Positions 1-10,470 of a stretch of 46,110 bases of DNA are shown piece by piece; position 1 is the first letter of the stretch, and every line of letters begins with the position of its first letter. The notes beneath the pieces are model-generated. The model saw only the letters and a program-made list of their open reading frames with translations. It was not told the DNA's origin and ran no database searches. The position numbers were made by a program, and so were the translations under genes. Location of the stretch: positions 32,502-78,611 of the forward strand of contig NZ_NEGZ01000021.1 in assembly GCF_002127585.1 (NCBI RefSeq). The letters are read 5' to 3'. This stretch comes from Janthinobacterium sp. GW458P (GTDB lineage Bacteria > Pseudomonadota > Gammaproteobacteria > Burkholderiales > Burkholderiaceae_D).

Positions 1-47
1 CCCCGCCCTTCCCAAAACCGCCGTTGGCCGTCATAATAGCCGCCCTT

Positions 48-123
48 GGGTCGTTAGCTCAGCTGGTAGAGCAGCGGACTTTTAATCCGTTGGTCGCAGG
101 TTCGAATCCCGCACGGCCTACCA
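48..123 (+). tRNA. tRNA-Lys (anticodon TTT)
   Basis: A 76-nt cloverleaf with the CCA end encoded. The anticodon loop reads CTTTTAA, giving anticodon TTT for lysine. The acceptor arms GGGTCGT and ACGGCCT pair with two wobble pairs (G1-U72 and U4-G69), and the discriminator base is A. The T arm GCAGG/CCCGC has an A-C mismatch at its middle pair. A possible -10 box CATAAT lies at 32-37. An identical copy follows 71 bp downstream, so the two are probably co-transcribed. Confidence 0.97.
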
Positions 124-194
124 AGATTCAGCCGTCATCATGGCAAGCATGTTGATACGGCACAGCGTTACCGCAGTAGTAGTAAAAAGTTTTT

Positions 195-270
195 GGGTCG
201 TTAGCTCAGCTGGTAGAGCAGCGGACTTTTAATCCGTTGGTCGCAGGTTCGAATCCCGCACGGCCTACCA
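195..270 (+). tRNA. tRNA-Lys (anticodon TTT), second copy
   Basis: This is base-for-base identical to the tRNA at 48-123, including the two acceptor wobble pairs and the A-C mismatch in the T stem. CCA is encoded. The 71-bp spacer holds no other RNA gene that I can see. A strong hairpin terminator follows 11 bp later, so the pair looks like one short transcription unit. Confidence 0.97.
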
Positions 271-281
271 AATACTCAGAG

Positions 282-308
282 AAGCCAACCGTTCGCGGTT
301 GGCTTTTT
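282..308 (+). terminator. Rho-independent terminator of the tRNA-Lys pair
   Basis: A perfect 10-bp stem, AAGCCAACCG with CGGTTGGCTT, is closed by a TTCG tetraloop and followed by a T run. It ends the tRNA transcript and also lies just past the end of the convergent AraC-type gene. Confidence 0.93.
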
Positions 309-323
309 TGTTTTGCGCGCCAG

Positions 324-1088
324 CTATTCTTCCCCATACCTCCCCGGCGTCACCCCCATCACCCTCTTGAACATGGCGATGAAGGCGCTGACGTTGTCGT
401 AGCCCAGGTCCAGCGCAATCGTCGTGACGGGCTGGCCGGCGGCCAATCGTTCCAGGGCGCGCAGGATGCGGGCGCGCTGGCGCCAGGCGGACGGCGTAAA
501 GCCCGTTTCGATGGTAAAACGGCGCGCCAGGGTGCGCGGCGAGACGCCGGCCCAGGCGGCCAGCGCTTCCACGCCCCGTTCGTCGGCCAGGTCGTCGAGC
601 ACGGCGCGCGCCACGCGCAGCAGGCGCGGGTCCGTGGGCAGGGGCAAGCCGAAGGATTCGTGCGGCGCGGCGGCGATCTCGTCGAGGATCACGCCCGCCA
701 CCCGGGCTTGCCGCGCGTCCGGTGCGCCCTCGTCCCAGGTGCTGGCGCGGCCCACCGCCTCGCGCAGCAAGCCCGAGACGCGCATCACGCACGGCGCGGC
801 GGGCAAGCCGGCGCAGCTGGCCTCGTCCACATACACGCTCCAGCCCGCAAACGGACCATGCGAACGCAGCGCATGGACGTGATGGGGCGGCATCCACACG
901 CAGTGGCTGGCCGGCACCACCCACTGGCCGCTGTCGGCCGTAACGGAAAGCAAGCCCCGCATGGCGCCGAACAGCTGGCCGCTGGCATGGCGGTGCGCCC
1001 CCGTCACCCGCTCTTGCGGCTGGACAATGCGCATGGCGCGCAGCAGCGCGGCAGACATATTTGGCGGATTTGACGTATCGAATGACAT
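324..1088 (-). CDS. AraC family transcriptional regulator
   Basis: A 254-residue DNA-binding regulator. The N-terminal half looks like a cupin-type sensor, with an H-R-H cluster early on and a WMPPHHVH stretch as in AraC proteins with a beta-barrel sensor. The C-terminal third holds two helix-turn-helix motifs, the first around VEALAAWAGVSPRTLARRF and the second around VTTIALDLGYDNVSAFIAMF, ending in the typical GVTPGRY. I chose the ATG at 1088; an in-frame TTG 15 bp upstream and an internal ATG 30 bp downstream are alternatives, and none has a clear Shine-Dalgarno sequence. It is divergent from the small gene at 1155, so it may control that gene or itself. The ligand is unknown. Confidence 0.9.
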   Translation of the reverse strand: MSFDTSNPPNMSAALLRAMRIVQPQERVTGAHRHASGQLFGAMRGLLSVTADSGQWVVPASHCVWMPPHHVHALRSHGPFAGWSVYVDEASCAGLPAAPCVMRVSGLLREAVGRASTWDEGAPDARQARVAGVILDEIAAAPHESFGLPLPTDPRLLRVARAVLDDLADERGVEALAAWAGVSPRTLARRFTIETGFTPSAWRQRARILRALERLAAGQPVTTIALDLGYDNVSAFIAMFKRVMGVTPGRYGEE

Positions 1089-1154
1089 AAACAGCGCAGA
1101 CAAGACAATCCGCCCATCATACAGTGAAGTCTTTCCAACTGTCAGGAGTTCACC

Positions 1155-1412
1155 ATGCGTGCAGAAGACGTCTTAGCCGATCAACAAAACCAGGGCCAGT
1201 TCAACGGCGTCACCGTGCGCAAGGGCACGGTGGGGGCTTTTCTCGCCAATGCCCGGCTGTGGCTGGACGACGCCAGCAGCAGCGACGACAAGGCCATCGC
1301 CGAGCGCGACATTGTCGACGCCCTGCCCGCCCTGCACGCGCTGGGACTGTTCGACATCGTGCAGGTGCGCGATGCGGCGCTGCGCGAACTGGTGGCCGTC
1401 GCAACGGAGTAA
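1155..1412 (+). CDS. Conserved small hypothetical protein (85 aa)
   Basis: A short soluble protein with a good ribosome binding site (AGGAG eight bases before the ATG). It has no signal peptide or membrane segment. It is predicted mainly helical, with an Asp/Ser-rich loop (DDASSSDDK) between two hydrophobic helices. I do not recognise a named domain. It is divergent from the AraC regulator, which makes it a candidate target. Codon use matches the surrounding chromosome, so it is probably a resident gene. Confidence 0.75.
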   Translation: MRAEDVLADQQNQGQFNGVTVRKGTVGAFLANARLWLDDASSSDDKAIAERDIVDALPALHALGLFDIVQVRDAALRELVAVATE

Positions 1413-1480
1413 ACGGCCACCGGCTCGTCCACGGCGCGCATTTCCTCTATCATGCTGCTTTGCCCGCCTTCGCACCCGCC

Positions 1481-2089
1481 ATGCCGTTTACCATCGCCAG
1501 CCCCGTCCACAGCGAACTGATCATCAAGAAAAGCCGTTTCATCGGTTGCGTGCAGCCGATGACGGACCGCGCCAGCGCGCAGCAGGTGGTCAATGACTTG
1601 AAGGCGCAGCATCCGGGCGCCTGCCATGTGTGCTGGGCGCTGCTGGCGGGCGGGCAGTCGGCGGCCGTCGACGATGGCGAACCGAGCGGCACGGCCGGGC
1701 GGCCCATGCTCGACGTGCTGCGCCACCAGGACCTGGAAGGCGTGCTGGCCACCGTCGTGCGCTATTTCGGCGGCATCAAGCTCGGTGCGGGCGGCCTGGT
1801 GCGCGCCTACACGGACAGCGTGGCACAGGCACTCTTGCAGGAGGAAAAGACGGCCATCGTGCGCCAGCGCAGCCTGCGCTGCACGGTGCCGTATGCGATG
1901 GAAGGCATGCTGCGCCGCGAACTCGACGGCGCCGGCGCCACCCTGCTGAACGTGGAACACGGCGACGCCGTGCTGTTCGACTTCAGCCTGCCTGAAACGG
2001 CGGCCACCGCCCTGCTGGCCCACCTGCATGAGGCGGGCAATGGGCGGATACAGTGGCTGGACGCGCAGGATAGCGACGGCGAGTCATAG
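1481..2089 (+). CDS. yigZ: YigZ/IMPACT family protein
   Basis: A 202-residue member of the UPF0029 (IMPACT N-terminal) family. The start region SELIIKKSRFIGCVQPM and the central VDDGEPSGTAGRPML and VVRYFGGIKLGAGGLVRAY blocks are the family hallmarks. A C-terminal ferredoxin-like domain (DUF1949 type) follows. YigZ proteins are small cytosolic proteins of uncertain function; the eukaryotic IMPACT relative regulates the eIF2 kinase Gcn2. I chose the ATG at 1481 because it matches the usual family start, although no strong Shine-Dalgarno sequence precedes it. The frame is open further upstream but overlaps the 85-residue gene. Confidence 0.9.
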   Translation: MPFTIASPVHSELIIKKSRFIGCVQPMTDRASAQQVVNDLKAQHPGACHVCWALLAGGQSAAVDDGEPSGTAGRPMLDVLRHQDLEGVLATVVRYFGGIKLGAGGLVRAYTDSVAQALLQEEKTAIVRQRSLRCTVPYAMEGMLRRELDGAGATLLNVEHGDAVLFDFSLPETAATALLAHLHEAGNGRIQWLDAQDSDGES

Positions 2090-2156
2090 TCAACAGGCGC
2101 ATTGCTGCCGGGCGCCATCAGTCACAGTCGGTTATCTATGCGTACCGGAGGCGCGC

Positions 2157-2750
2157 CTAACGGATTTCTATCTTTTCAACTCTGACATTGTTCAATTTAA
2201 TGCCGGTCAAGGACTGCATTATTTCGTCAGAAATTAACACTCCACCAAATTCAGTCCAGGAAATTTCACGGATCACGTTGACGCTGGTATCGGCATACCT
2301 CCTCCCTCGCCCAAAGCCGAATGTCACACCACAGGCAGGGCAAGCCGCAATTTTTGCAGCCACGACTCTTTCACCATCCATTACTGCTGGCTGATCACCA
2401 AAGAGCAGAACCCATGGCGCTTGGCCAACAAATGCGAAGTGACTCGCCATCTTCCTCGCAGGATCACCGAGATAGATGTCGCCGAAGCGTAAGAATTCGT
2501 TTATGCGCTCCGGCAGCAATTTCCGCAGTCTGGCGGACAAGATGGACGGCGATAACCGTCCCACTGAAAACATATCTGCTTTTGTAGGAATGCGCTGATC
2601 TACGACCACGGCGAAATCGCCTTCATTCCCGGGCATATAACTTCCGCAGTCCGTACAGATGCCTGCACCGACATGCCCGCTCGTCCACGCATCATTGGCG
2701 TCCACCACATCTGTTGCACAATAATACAGATGCCACATGCATTTTTTCAT
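2157..2750 (-). CDS. Double-CXXCG motif protein, SitI6-like putative immunity protein
   Basis: A 197-residue protein with CTDCG at residues 32-36 and CPACG at 137-141, the paired CXXCG knuckles of the family first defined in Myxococcus xanthus. Some members of that family are immunity proteins (SitI6) against polymorphic toxins. The cysteines probably bind zinc. There is no signal peptide. A good ribosome binding site (AAGG seven bases before ATG) supports the start. It lies 25 bp after another orphan gene on the same strand, in a stretch with visibly lower GC than its neighbours. No toxin gene is present nearby. The family assignment rests on the motif pair and length; the immunity role is inferred. 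Confidence 0.65.
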   Translation of the reverse strand: MKKCMWHLYYCATDVVDANDAWTSGHVGAGICTDCGSYMPGNEGDFAVVVDQRIPTKADMFSVGRLSPSILSARLRKLLPERINEFLRFGDIYLGDPARKMASHFAFVGQAPWVLLFGDQPAVMDGERVVAAKIAACPACGVTFGFGRGRRYADTSVNVIREISWTEFGGVLISDEIMQSLTGIKLNNVRVEKIEIR

Positions 2751-2775
2751 GGCTTTGCCTTAACAAGCACCATCG

Positions 2776-3318
2776 TCATGGATAGCGCTGCTCCAGATAT
2801 CCATTCGGAAACACGTGGAAAATATTGTCCATCTGTCCGTCTACATAGCCGAACAGAATCTGATATTCGGTATGGTTTTCCTGGCCATGCTCTTTCTGGT
2901 AGACCTTGATGGACTGGAGGAGATCGTCCTCATACAGGTAATCGTAACTAGCTTCTCCAAATTTTCCGAAATTAATGTCCTGCGCGATGCGTGCCCCGTC
3001 AAGAAAACTGAGCATGACATTCCTCAAGCTCCCGCTGGCATCGAAGTGCACGCTTTTAAGCTCGCCGCGCTCATGAAAATAGAAGCTCCTGTTGATGACA
3101 GCAGCAGATACGCCATAGCTTTCCGCCAAGATGACCCTGCCCTCCCCATCGAGATAGTAGACATGAGTGTCTTTCAACTTCGCGGGCAGTGACTTTAGCG
3201 CTTTTCCCGGCTTAAAACCGGCCCTTTGCGCTTCGAATGGCCTGACGTTACACAACGGCCCTTTGCTGATCAGCGTTCGCGCCGCGCGCTGTTTGACGGC
3301 ATCTGAATAAGTCGCCAT
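2776..3318 (-). CDS. Hypothetical protein, possible orphan toxin-associated gene
   Basis: A 180-residue soluble protein that I do not recognise. It is rich in Tyr, Phe, Asp and Glu and probably beta-rich (FYFHERGELKSVHFDASG, then YDYLYEDDLL), which recalls YD/RHS-like sheet repeats or small immunity proteins. It has no signal peptide. It precedes the double-CXXCG gene by 25 bp on the same strand and shares its lower GC. The start is uncertain: the ATG at 3318 has no ribosome binding site, but the frame stays open upstream, and an ATT codon at 3379-3381 sits 8 bases after a GGGAG sequence, which would add 21 residues. Confidence 0.6.
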   Translation of the reverse strand: MATYSDAVKQRAARTLISKGPLCNVRPFEAQRAGFKPGKALKSLPAKLKDTHVYYLDGEGRVILAESYGVSAAVINRSFYFHERGELKSVHFDASGSLRNVMLSFLDGARIAQDINFGKFGEASYDYLYEDDLLQSIKVYQKEHGQENHTEYQILFGYVDGQMDNIFHVFPNGYLEQRYP

Positions 3319-3414
3319 GAAAAAGTCGGATTCTGACGCTATCGCGTGGAATTGCTCGCCCAGTTTTTGGATTTCAATAATGATATATCGCTCCCGCTAC
3401 GACACTTCCTGCAA

Positions 3415-3804
3415 TCAAGTCCTGCCTGGGCGCTTGATCTGCAACAAGATGAAATGCGTCCACGCCAGTGCCGGCAACACCATCAGCAGTAACATCAGTC
3501 CGGCCGGCATGTCCGGCACGAAACGCACGAAGCAGGCGAGAAAACCGGCGATGGCCAGCCAGAAGCGCCAGTTGAATGCATAGGCCTTGCGCGCCACTGT
3601 CGCCAGCGCGATGCGCCAGAATTCCAGCAAGGCCCACAGGCCGCCCGTCAGCAGCAGCGCGGCCAGCGCGTTGGCGCCGGGGGCGTCAGACCAGGTGCGC
3701 ACCAGGTTGTACAGCAGCACGGGATAGCCGGCCGTGACGGCCAGCGTGGCGGGGCCGGCGGCGATGACAGCTTCAAACAGCTGCCCTTTGGAACGATGAT
3801 CCAC
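3415..3804 (-). CDS. Small integral membrane protein
   Basis: A 129-residue protein with about three to four hydrophobic segments: around residues 13-33, 43-60, 79-95 and 100-118. It starts at GTG; a GAGGAG sequence lies nine bases upstream and overlaps the stop codon of the preceding gene, so translation is probably coupled to the NTF2-like gene. I do not recognise a named family. Function unknown; inner membrane location is predicted from the segments. Confidence 0.7.
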   Translation of the reverse strand: MDHRSKGQLFEAVIAAGPATLAVTAGYPVLLYNLVRTWSDAPGANALAALLLTGGLWALLEFWRIALATVARKAYAFNWRFWLAIAGFLACFVRFVPDMPAGLMLLLMVLPALAWTHFILLQIKRPGRT

Positions 3805-3817
3805 TAATTGATGCTCC

Positions 3818-4195
3818 TCAAGCCACGACGCCGGAATGGGCGGCGATCACTTGCAGCGCGCCGGCCGCGTCCTGCGCCCAGACGCGCGTAAAACGGAAGT
3901 CGCCATGCGTTTCCACGTCGTGATAACTGCCCGTCAGCTGCATGCGCACGGAGACCACGGCCACGTTGCCGTTGATGCGCACATGGCGCTCGGAGGCACG
4001 CAAGTCCGTGATGGTCAGCAGGCGCTGCTCGTGCGCGGCCAGGTCCGCATGCTTGCTCAGCAAATGACCCAGATGATTGGTAAACAGCAATTCATCGGCC
4101 AGCAAGCCATTCAGCGCGGCCACGTCCGAGGCCATCATGGCCAGGCGCAAGCGCTCCTCGGCATCGAGTACCTGCACTTCCGTTAAAGCATTCAT
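3818..4195 (-). CDS. NTF2-like nuclear transport factor 2 fold protein (DUF4440 type)
   Basis: A 125-residue protein of the SnoaL/DUF4440 kind. An N-terminal helix with EERLRLAMMASDVAALNGLLADEL is followed by LFTNHLGHLLSKHADL and a curved sheet including VRINGNVAVVSVRMQL and FRFTRVWAQ. Proteins of this cone-shaped fold act as small-molecule binders or enzymes, and the substrate here cannot be read from sequence. An AAGGA sequence six bases before the ATG supports the start. It is first in a two-gene unit with the membrane protein at 3415 and is divergent from the cystine transporter. Confidence 0.82.
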   Translation of the reverse strand: MNALTEVQVLDAEERLRLAMMASDVAALNGLLADELLFTNHLGHLLSKHADLAAHEQRLLTITDLRASERHVRINGNVAVVSVRMQLTGSYHDVETHGDFRFTRVWAQDAAGALQVIAAHSGVVA

Positions 4196-4458
4196 CTTTT
4201 TCCTTGAAAATAATTATAACAACGTTAACAAACAGGCAAAACATGCTGGCATGAAATCGTCTTTTTCGCAATCGGCCGAAAGACTTATGCCTGTGGAGCA
4301 TATTCATATAGCGTAATATTCGCAGCGGTATTGCGCAAAACGCCACCATAGTACTGTACAGTGCTTGCCCTTCCGCACCGGGCTGTCGCAAATATTCACT
4401 GTGGCAAAGTTGCATTTACCCCCTGCAGTCTCGAATAAAACCAAGATAAGGCCCCTAC

Positions 4459-5859
4459 ATGGCAATTAATATCATTCTGAACCTGCTCGTTGCGTTGCTC
4501 GTCTTCGCCTTCATGTTCCACCAGCAACGCAAGCACGCGACGTTCACCGTGCGCGTCTTCACGGGCCTGGGCCTGGGCGTGCTGCTGGGCGCGGCCGTGC
4601 AGTGGCTGTACGGCGCTGGCTCGCCCATCATCGCCGGCACCAATGAATATATCGACATCGTCGGCAGCGGCTACGTCAAACTGCTGCAGATGATCATCAT
4701 GCCGCTGATCATGGTGTCCATCATTTCCGCCATTTTAAAGCTCAAGGATGCGAGTTCCCTGGGCAAGATCAGCGCGCTGACCATCGGCACCCTGCTCATT
4801 ACCACCACGATCGCCGCCGCGCTGGGCATTTTGATGGCCAAGCTGTTCGGTCTGACGGCCGTCGGCCTCACATCGAGCGCGGCCGAAGTGGCGCGCGGCG
4901 TGCAGCTGCAAGGCTCGCTGGAAACGGCAAAAGCCCTGTCGCTGCCAAAACTGCTGGTCAGCTTCGTGCCGACCAACCCCTTCCTCGACATGACGGGCGC
5001 GCGCAAGACCTCGACCATCGCCGTGGTGGTGTTCTCGATCTTCATCGGCATTTCGGCCACGGGCATCGCGGCGAAAAAGCCGGAAATCTTTGCCTCCTTC
5101 GAGCACTTCATGAAAGTGGCGCACGCCGTCGTCATGCGCATGGTCACCCTGGTGCTGCGCCTGACGCCCTACGGCGTGTTTGCGCTGATGTTTGAAGTGG
5201 TGGCGTCGTCGAGCTACACGGACATCTTGAAACTGATCAACTTCGTCGTCGCCTCCTACAGCGCGCTGATATTGATGTTCCTCGTGCATCTGGCCATCAT
5301 CGCCGGCGTGGGCCTGAACCCTTTGCGCTTCGTCAAGAAAGTCTTCCCCGTGCTGGCCTTCGCGTTCACCTCGCGCACCAGCGCCGGCTCGATCCCGATG
5401 AGCGTGCAGACGCAAACCCAGCGCCTGGGCACGCCGGAAGGCATCGCCAACTTCGCCGCCTCGTTCGGTTCGACCATCGGCCAGAATGGCTGCGCCGGCA
5501 TCTATCCGGCCATGCTCGCCGTCATGATCGCACCCACCGTCGGCGTCGATCCGTTCACCATCAGCTTCCTGCTGCCGCTGCTGGCCATCATCACCATCGG
5601 TTCCGTCGGCGTGGCCGGCGTGGGCGGCGGCGCCACGTTTGCCGCGCTGATCGTGCTGTCGGCAATGGACCTGCCCGTGGCGCTGGCCGGCTTGCTGATC
5701 TCCGTCGAACCGCTGATCGACATGGGCCGCACGGCCCTCAACGTAAGCGGCTCGATCACGGCCGGCACCGTCACCAGCCGCGTCATGGGCGAAACCGACC
5801 TGGCCGTCTACAACAGCGACGACGCGCCGGACCTGGATGAGGCGGAACACGCCGCCTAG
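4459..5859 (+). CDS. tcyP: L-cystine transporter TcyP, dicarboxylate/amino acid:cation symporter family
   Basis: A 466-residue inner-membrane symporter of the DAACS family, closest in pattern to TcyP (YdjN) of Escherichia coli, which takes up L-cystine. Length matches that family. Typical elements are the early MIIMPLIMVSIISAILKL helix, the hairpin region with AFTSRTSAGSIPMSVQTQ, FAASFGSTIGQNGCAGIYPA, and the late GVAGVGGGATFAALIVLSA and PLIDMGRTALNVSGS. The C-terminal tail is acidic. Translation starts at ATG after AAGG. The 263-bp upstream region shared with the divergent NTF2-like gene contains a palindrome ACTGTACAGT at 4353-4362 but no clear promoter. A structured repeat begins one base after the stop codon. 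Confidence 0.92.
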   Translation: MAINIILNLLVALLVFAFMFHQQRKHATFTVRVFTGLGLGVLLGAAVQWLYGAGSPIIAGTNEYIDIVGSGYVKLLQMIIMPLIMVSIISAILKLKDASSLGKISALTIGTLLITTTIAAALGILMAKLFGLTAVGLTSSAAEVARGVQLQGSLETAKALSLPKLLVSFVPTNPFLDMTGARKTSTIAVVVFSIFIGISATGIAAKKPEIFASFEHFMKVAHAVVMRMVTLVLRLTPYGVFALMFEVVASSSYTDILKLINFVVASYSALILMFLVHLAIIAGVGLNPLRFVKKVFPVLAFAFTSRTSAGSIPMSVQTQTQRLGTPEGIANFAASFGSTIGQNGCAGIYPAMLAVMIAPTVGVDPFTISFLLPLLAIITIGSVGVAGVGGGATFAALIVLSAMDLPVALAGLLISVEPLIDMGRTALNVSGSITAGTVTSRVMGETDLAVYNSDDAPDLDEAEHAA

Positions 5860-6006
5860 AACGCATAACCAAACCTACTGCGCGTCGCGGGTTGCGGTTT
5901 CCGATGCTCACTGGCTCGGCGCCCCCGTACCTTCGCACAGTTCCGCTTCTCAAGCCAACGGGGGCGCCGAGCCTCGCTTCCGCTCGCTACGGTTTTGTTA
6001 AGCGTT
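5860..6006 (+). repeat. Structured intergenic repeat, copy A
   Basis: The core starts CAAACCTACTGCGCGTCG (5870) and ends CGCTCGCTACGGTTTT (5996). Outer arms AACGCATAAC (5860-5869) and GTTAAGCGTT (5997-6006) pair at 9 of 10 positions. An inner pair is GGTTT (5896-5900) with AAGCC (5952-5956). A perfect 16-bp hairpin, GGCTCGGCGCCCCCGT at 5913-5928 with its complement at 5958-5973, fills the centre. Other copies lie at 26092, 34328 and 37023. The element starts directly after the tcyP stop codon and may serve as its 3' end. Confidence 0.85.
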
Positions 6007-6098
6007 CTTAAGCGCGTCCAGCCACACCAGCGGCGCGCCGCGCCTTGCCGCTTTCGTCTATATTGAATCGCAGTCAATACGGAGGAAGGCGCAAGGCG

Positions 6099-6863
6099 AT
6101 GGAACAGAAATGGCCGCAGCAAATCTGGATCGTGCGTCACGGCCAAAGTGCCGGCAACGTGGCGCGCGATGCCGCCGAAGCGGAAAAACAGTTATTGATC
6201 GCCATCGCCGAGCGCGACGTCGACGTCCCCCTCTCCGAGCTTGGCGCGCGCCAGGCGCAAGCGCTCGGCGACTGGTTCGCCACCCTCCCCCCTGAACAAC
6301 AACCGACCGTCGTGCTGTATTCGCCGTATGTGCGGGCGCAGCAGACGGCGCAAGCCGTGCTGGCGCGCATCGGTGCCGACAGCTTGAACTCCGTGGCGGC
6401 CGACGAGCGCCTGCGCGAAAAGGAATTCGGCATCCTCGACCGCCTGACCGTGCACGGCATCGCCAGCAAATACCAGGAGCTGTACGAACAGCGCCAGCAC
6501 GTCGGTAAATTTTACTTTCGCCCGCCGGGCGGCGAAAGCTGGTGCGACGTCATCCTGCGCCTGCGCAGCGTGCTCGACACCATCACGCGCGAATACCGGG
6601 GCGAACGGGTGCTGATCGTCGGCCACCAGGTCATCGTCAATTGCTTCCGCTACCTGCTGGAACGCTGCGACGAACACGCCATCCTGGCCATCGACAAGGC
6701 GGCCGACGTCCCCAATTGCGGCATCACCTCGTATGCCTTCAATCCCGCCCTGGGCAGGCACGGCAAGCTGCAGCTGGACCTGTGCAACTTCGTCGCGCCG
6801 CTGGAAGCGGCCGGCACGCCCGTCACGGCCCAGCCCGACATGCCGGCCGCGCCGAAATCCTGA
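6099..6863 (+). CDS. Histidine phosphatase family protein (phosphoglycerate mutase-like)
   Basis: A 254-residue cytosolic phosphatase of branch 1. The catalytic RHG motif appears in IWIVRHGQSAGN near residues 8-19, the phosphohistidine partner glutamate in EKEFGILD, and the second catalytic histidine in VLIVGHQVIVNCF. An insert after the first motif (about AAEAEKQLLIAIAERDVDV) is longer than in classical GpmA, so a general phosphatase rather than a glycolytic mutase is more likely. The ATG at 6099 follows GGAGGAAGG. The hydrate dehydratase gene begins 16 bp after its stop, so the two are probably co-transcribed. Substrate unknown. Confidence 0.88.
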   Translation: MEQKWPQQIWIVRHGQSAGNVARDAAEAEKQLLIAIAERDVDVPLSELGARQAQALGDWFATLPPEQQPTVVLYSPYVRAQQTAQAVLARIGADSLNSVAADERLREKEFGILDRLTVHGIASKYQELYEQRQHVGKFYFRPPGGESWCDVILRLRSVLDTITREYRGERVLIVGHQVIVNCFRYLLERCDEHAILAIDKAADVPNCGITSYAFNPALGRHGKLQLDLCNFVAPLEAAGTPVTAQPDMPAAPKS

Positions 6864-6879
6864 TCCTTCGGAGGTATGC

Positions 6880-7779
6880 TTGGACGCCACTGCCATCACC
6901 CCTTCCCTGCTGCGCTCCTGGCCCCTGCCCATGCCCGCCCCCGATGGCGACAAGGAAGTGCGCGGCCATCTGCTGATCGTCGCCGGCTCGGCGGAAATGC
7001 CGGGCGCCATTGTGCTGGCGGCCACGGCGGCGATGCGCGCGGGCGCGGGCAAGCTGACCCTGGCGACGGGCGCGTCAGTGGCGGCGCAAGTGGCCATCGC
7101 CATGCCCGAGGCGCGGGTCATCGGCCTCGATGAAACGGCGCAGGGCGGCTTCCGCCACGAGGCGCGCCACCAGCTGGCGCCGCTGGCGGGCAAGGTCGAT
7201 GCCGTGCTCGTCGGGCCAGGCATGTGCGACACGACCGCCTGCTGCGAACTGATGCGCCACCTGCTGCCCCTGTTTGCCGACAGCCGGCTGATTCTCGACG
7301 CCCGCGCCATGCAAGTCGTGCGCCAGCCGGCGCAGCAGGGCTCGCAGTTCAATTTTAAGCAGCCCGTGCTGCTGACGCCGCATGCGGGCGAGCTGGCCCA
7401 GTTGATGGGCTTGAACAAGGACGCCGTGCTGGCCGACCCGCATGGCTGCGCCGTGGAAGCGGCGCGGCGCTGGCATGCCATCGTCGCCCTGAAAGGCGCA
7501 CTGACCGTCATCGCCATGCCCGATGGCACAAGCTGGACGCATGGGGCACACGCAGGCGGCAATATCGGCCTGGCCATCTCCGGTTCCGGCGACACGCTGG
7601 CCGGCATCATCACGGGCCTGGCCGCGCGCGGCGCGCCATTGGAGCAGGCCTGCGCCTGGGGCATTGCCCTGCATGCGCTGGCGGGCGAGCAGCTGGCCCT
7701 GCGCTTCGGCATCCTCGGCTACCTGGCGCGCGAAATCCCGGCCGAGATTCCGGCCCTGCTGCGTAATCTGGCGCCATGA
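6880..7779 (+). CDS. nnrD: NAD(P)H-hydrate dehydratase (stand-alone)
   Basis: A 299-residue enzyme of the ribokinase-like YjeF C-terminal family, which uses ADP or ATP to repair hydrated NAD(P)H. Motifs visible are HLLIVAGSAEMPGAIVLAA near the start, LLTPHAGELAQLMG, and the phosphate-binding NIGLAISGSGDTLAGIITGL. The usual N-terminal epimerase domain is absent, so epimerase activity must come from another gene. The start is a TTG at 6880, five bases after GGAGG; an ATG at 6876 is out of frame. It follows the histidine phosphatase by 16 bp. Confidence 0.9.
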   Translation: MDATAITPSLLRSWPLPMPAPDGDKEVRGHLLIVAGSAEMPGAIVLAATAAMRAGAGKLTLATGASVAAQVAIAMPEARVIGLDETAQGGFRHEARHQLAPLAGKVDAVLVGPGMCDTTACCELMRHLLPLFADSRLILDARAMQVVRQPAQQGSQFNFKQPVLLTPHAGELAQLMGLNKDAVLADPHGCAVEAARRWHAIVALKGALTVIAMPDGTSWTHGAHAGGNIGLAISGSGDTLAGIITGLAARGAPLEQACAWGIALHALAGEQLALRFGILGYLAREIPAEIPALLRNLAP

Positions 7780-7809
7780 GCTGGCGCCCTGAGCTGGCGC
7801 CCTGAGCGC
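7771..7809 (+). repeat. Short tandem repeat, 13-bp unit
   Basis: Three near-identical units of the form GCGCCCTGAGCTG run head to tail across the nnrD stop codon, and a fourth, degraded unit follows. Each unit carries an in-frame TGA for the reading frame of nnrD, so expansion by whole units would not extend the protein. Confidence 0.8.
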
Positions 7810-7939
7810 TGCCACCCTGAGCGGCGCGGCATGGAAACAACAGCCATAAGCATATCCATAAAGAATCGTTCGCCCAGGCAACAACCTCCCTTAAGCTCAT
7901 CCCATTGTTTTCAGATGAACAAGCTTAAAGGATACCGCC

Positions 7940-10453
<2,514 letters not shown>

Positions 10454-10470
10454 CGTCACGGAAAGAGCAT

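Noticed and set aside
48..270. The directly repeated tRNA genes considered as attachment sites of an integrated element
   Set aside because: Only 71 bp separate them, both are complete, and no integrase or mobile gene lies near.
5860..6006. Repeat copy A considered as an integron attC site
   Set aside because: GTTAAGC at its right end fits the GTTRRRY core, but the left end does not fit RYYYAAC and copies B and C lack the motif; no integron integrase is present.
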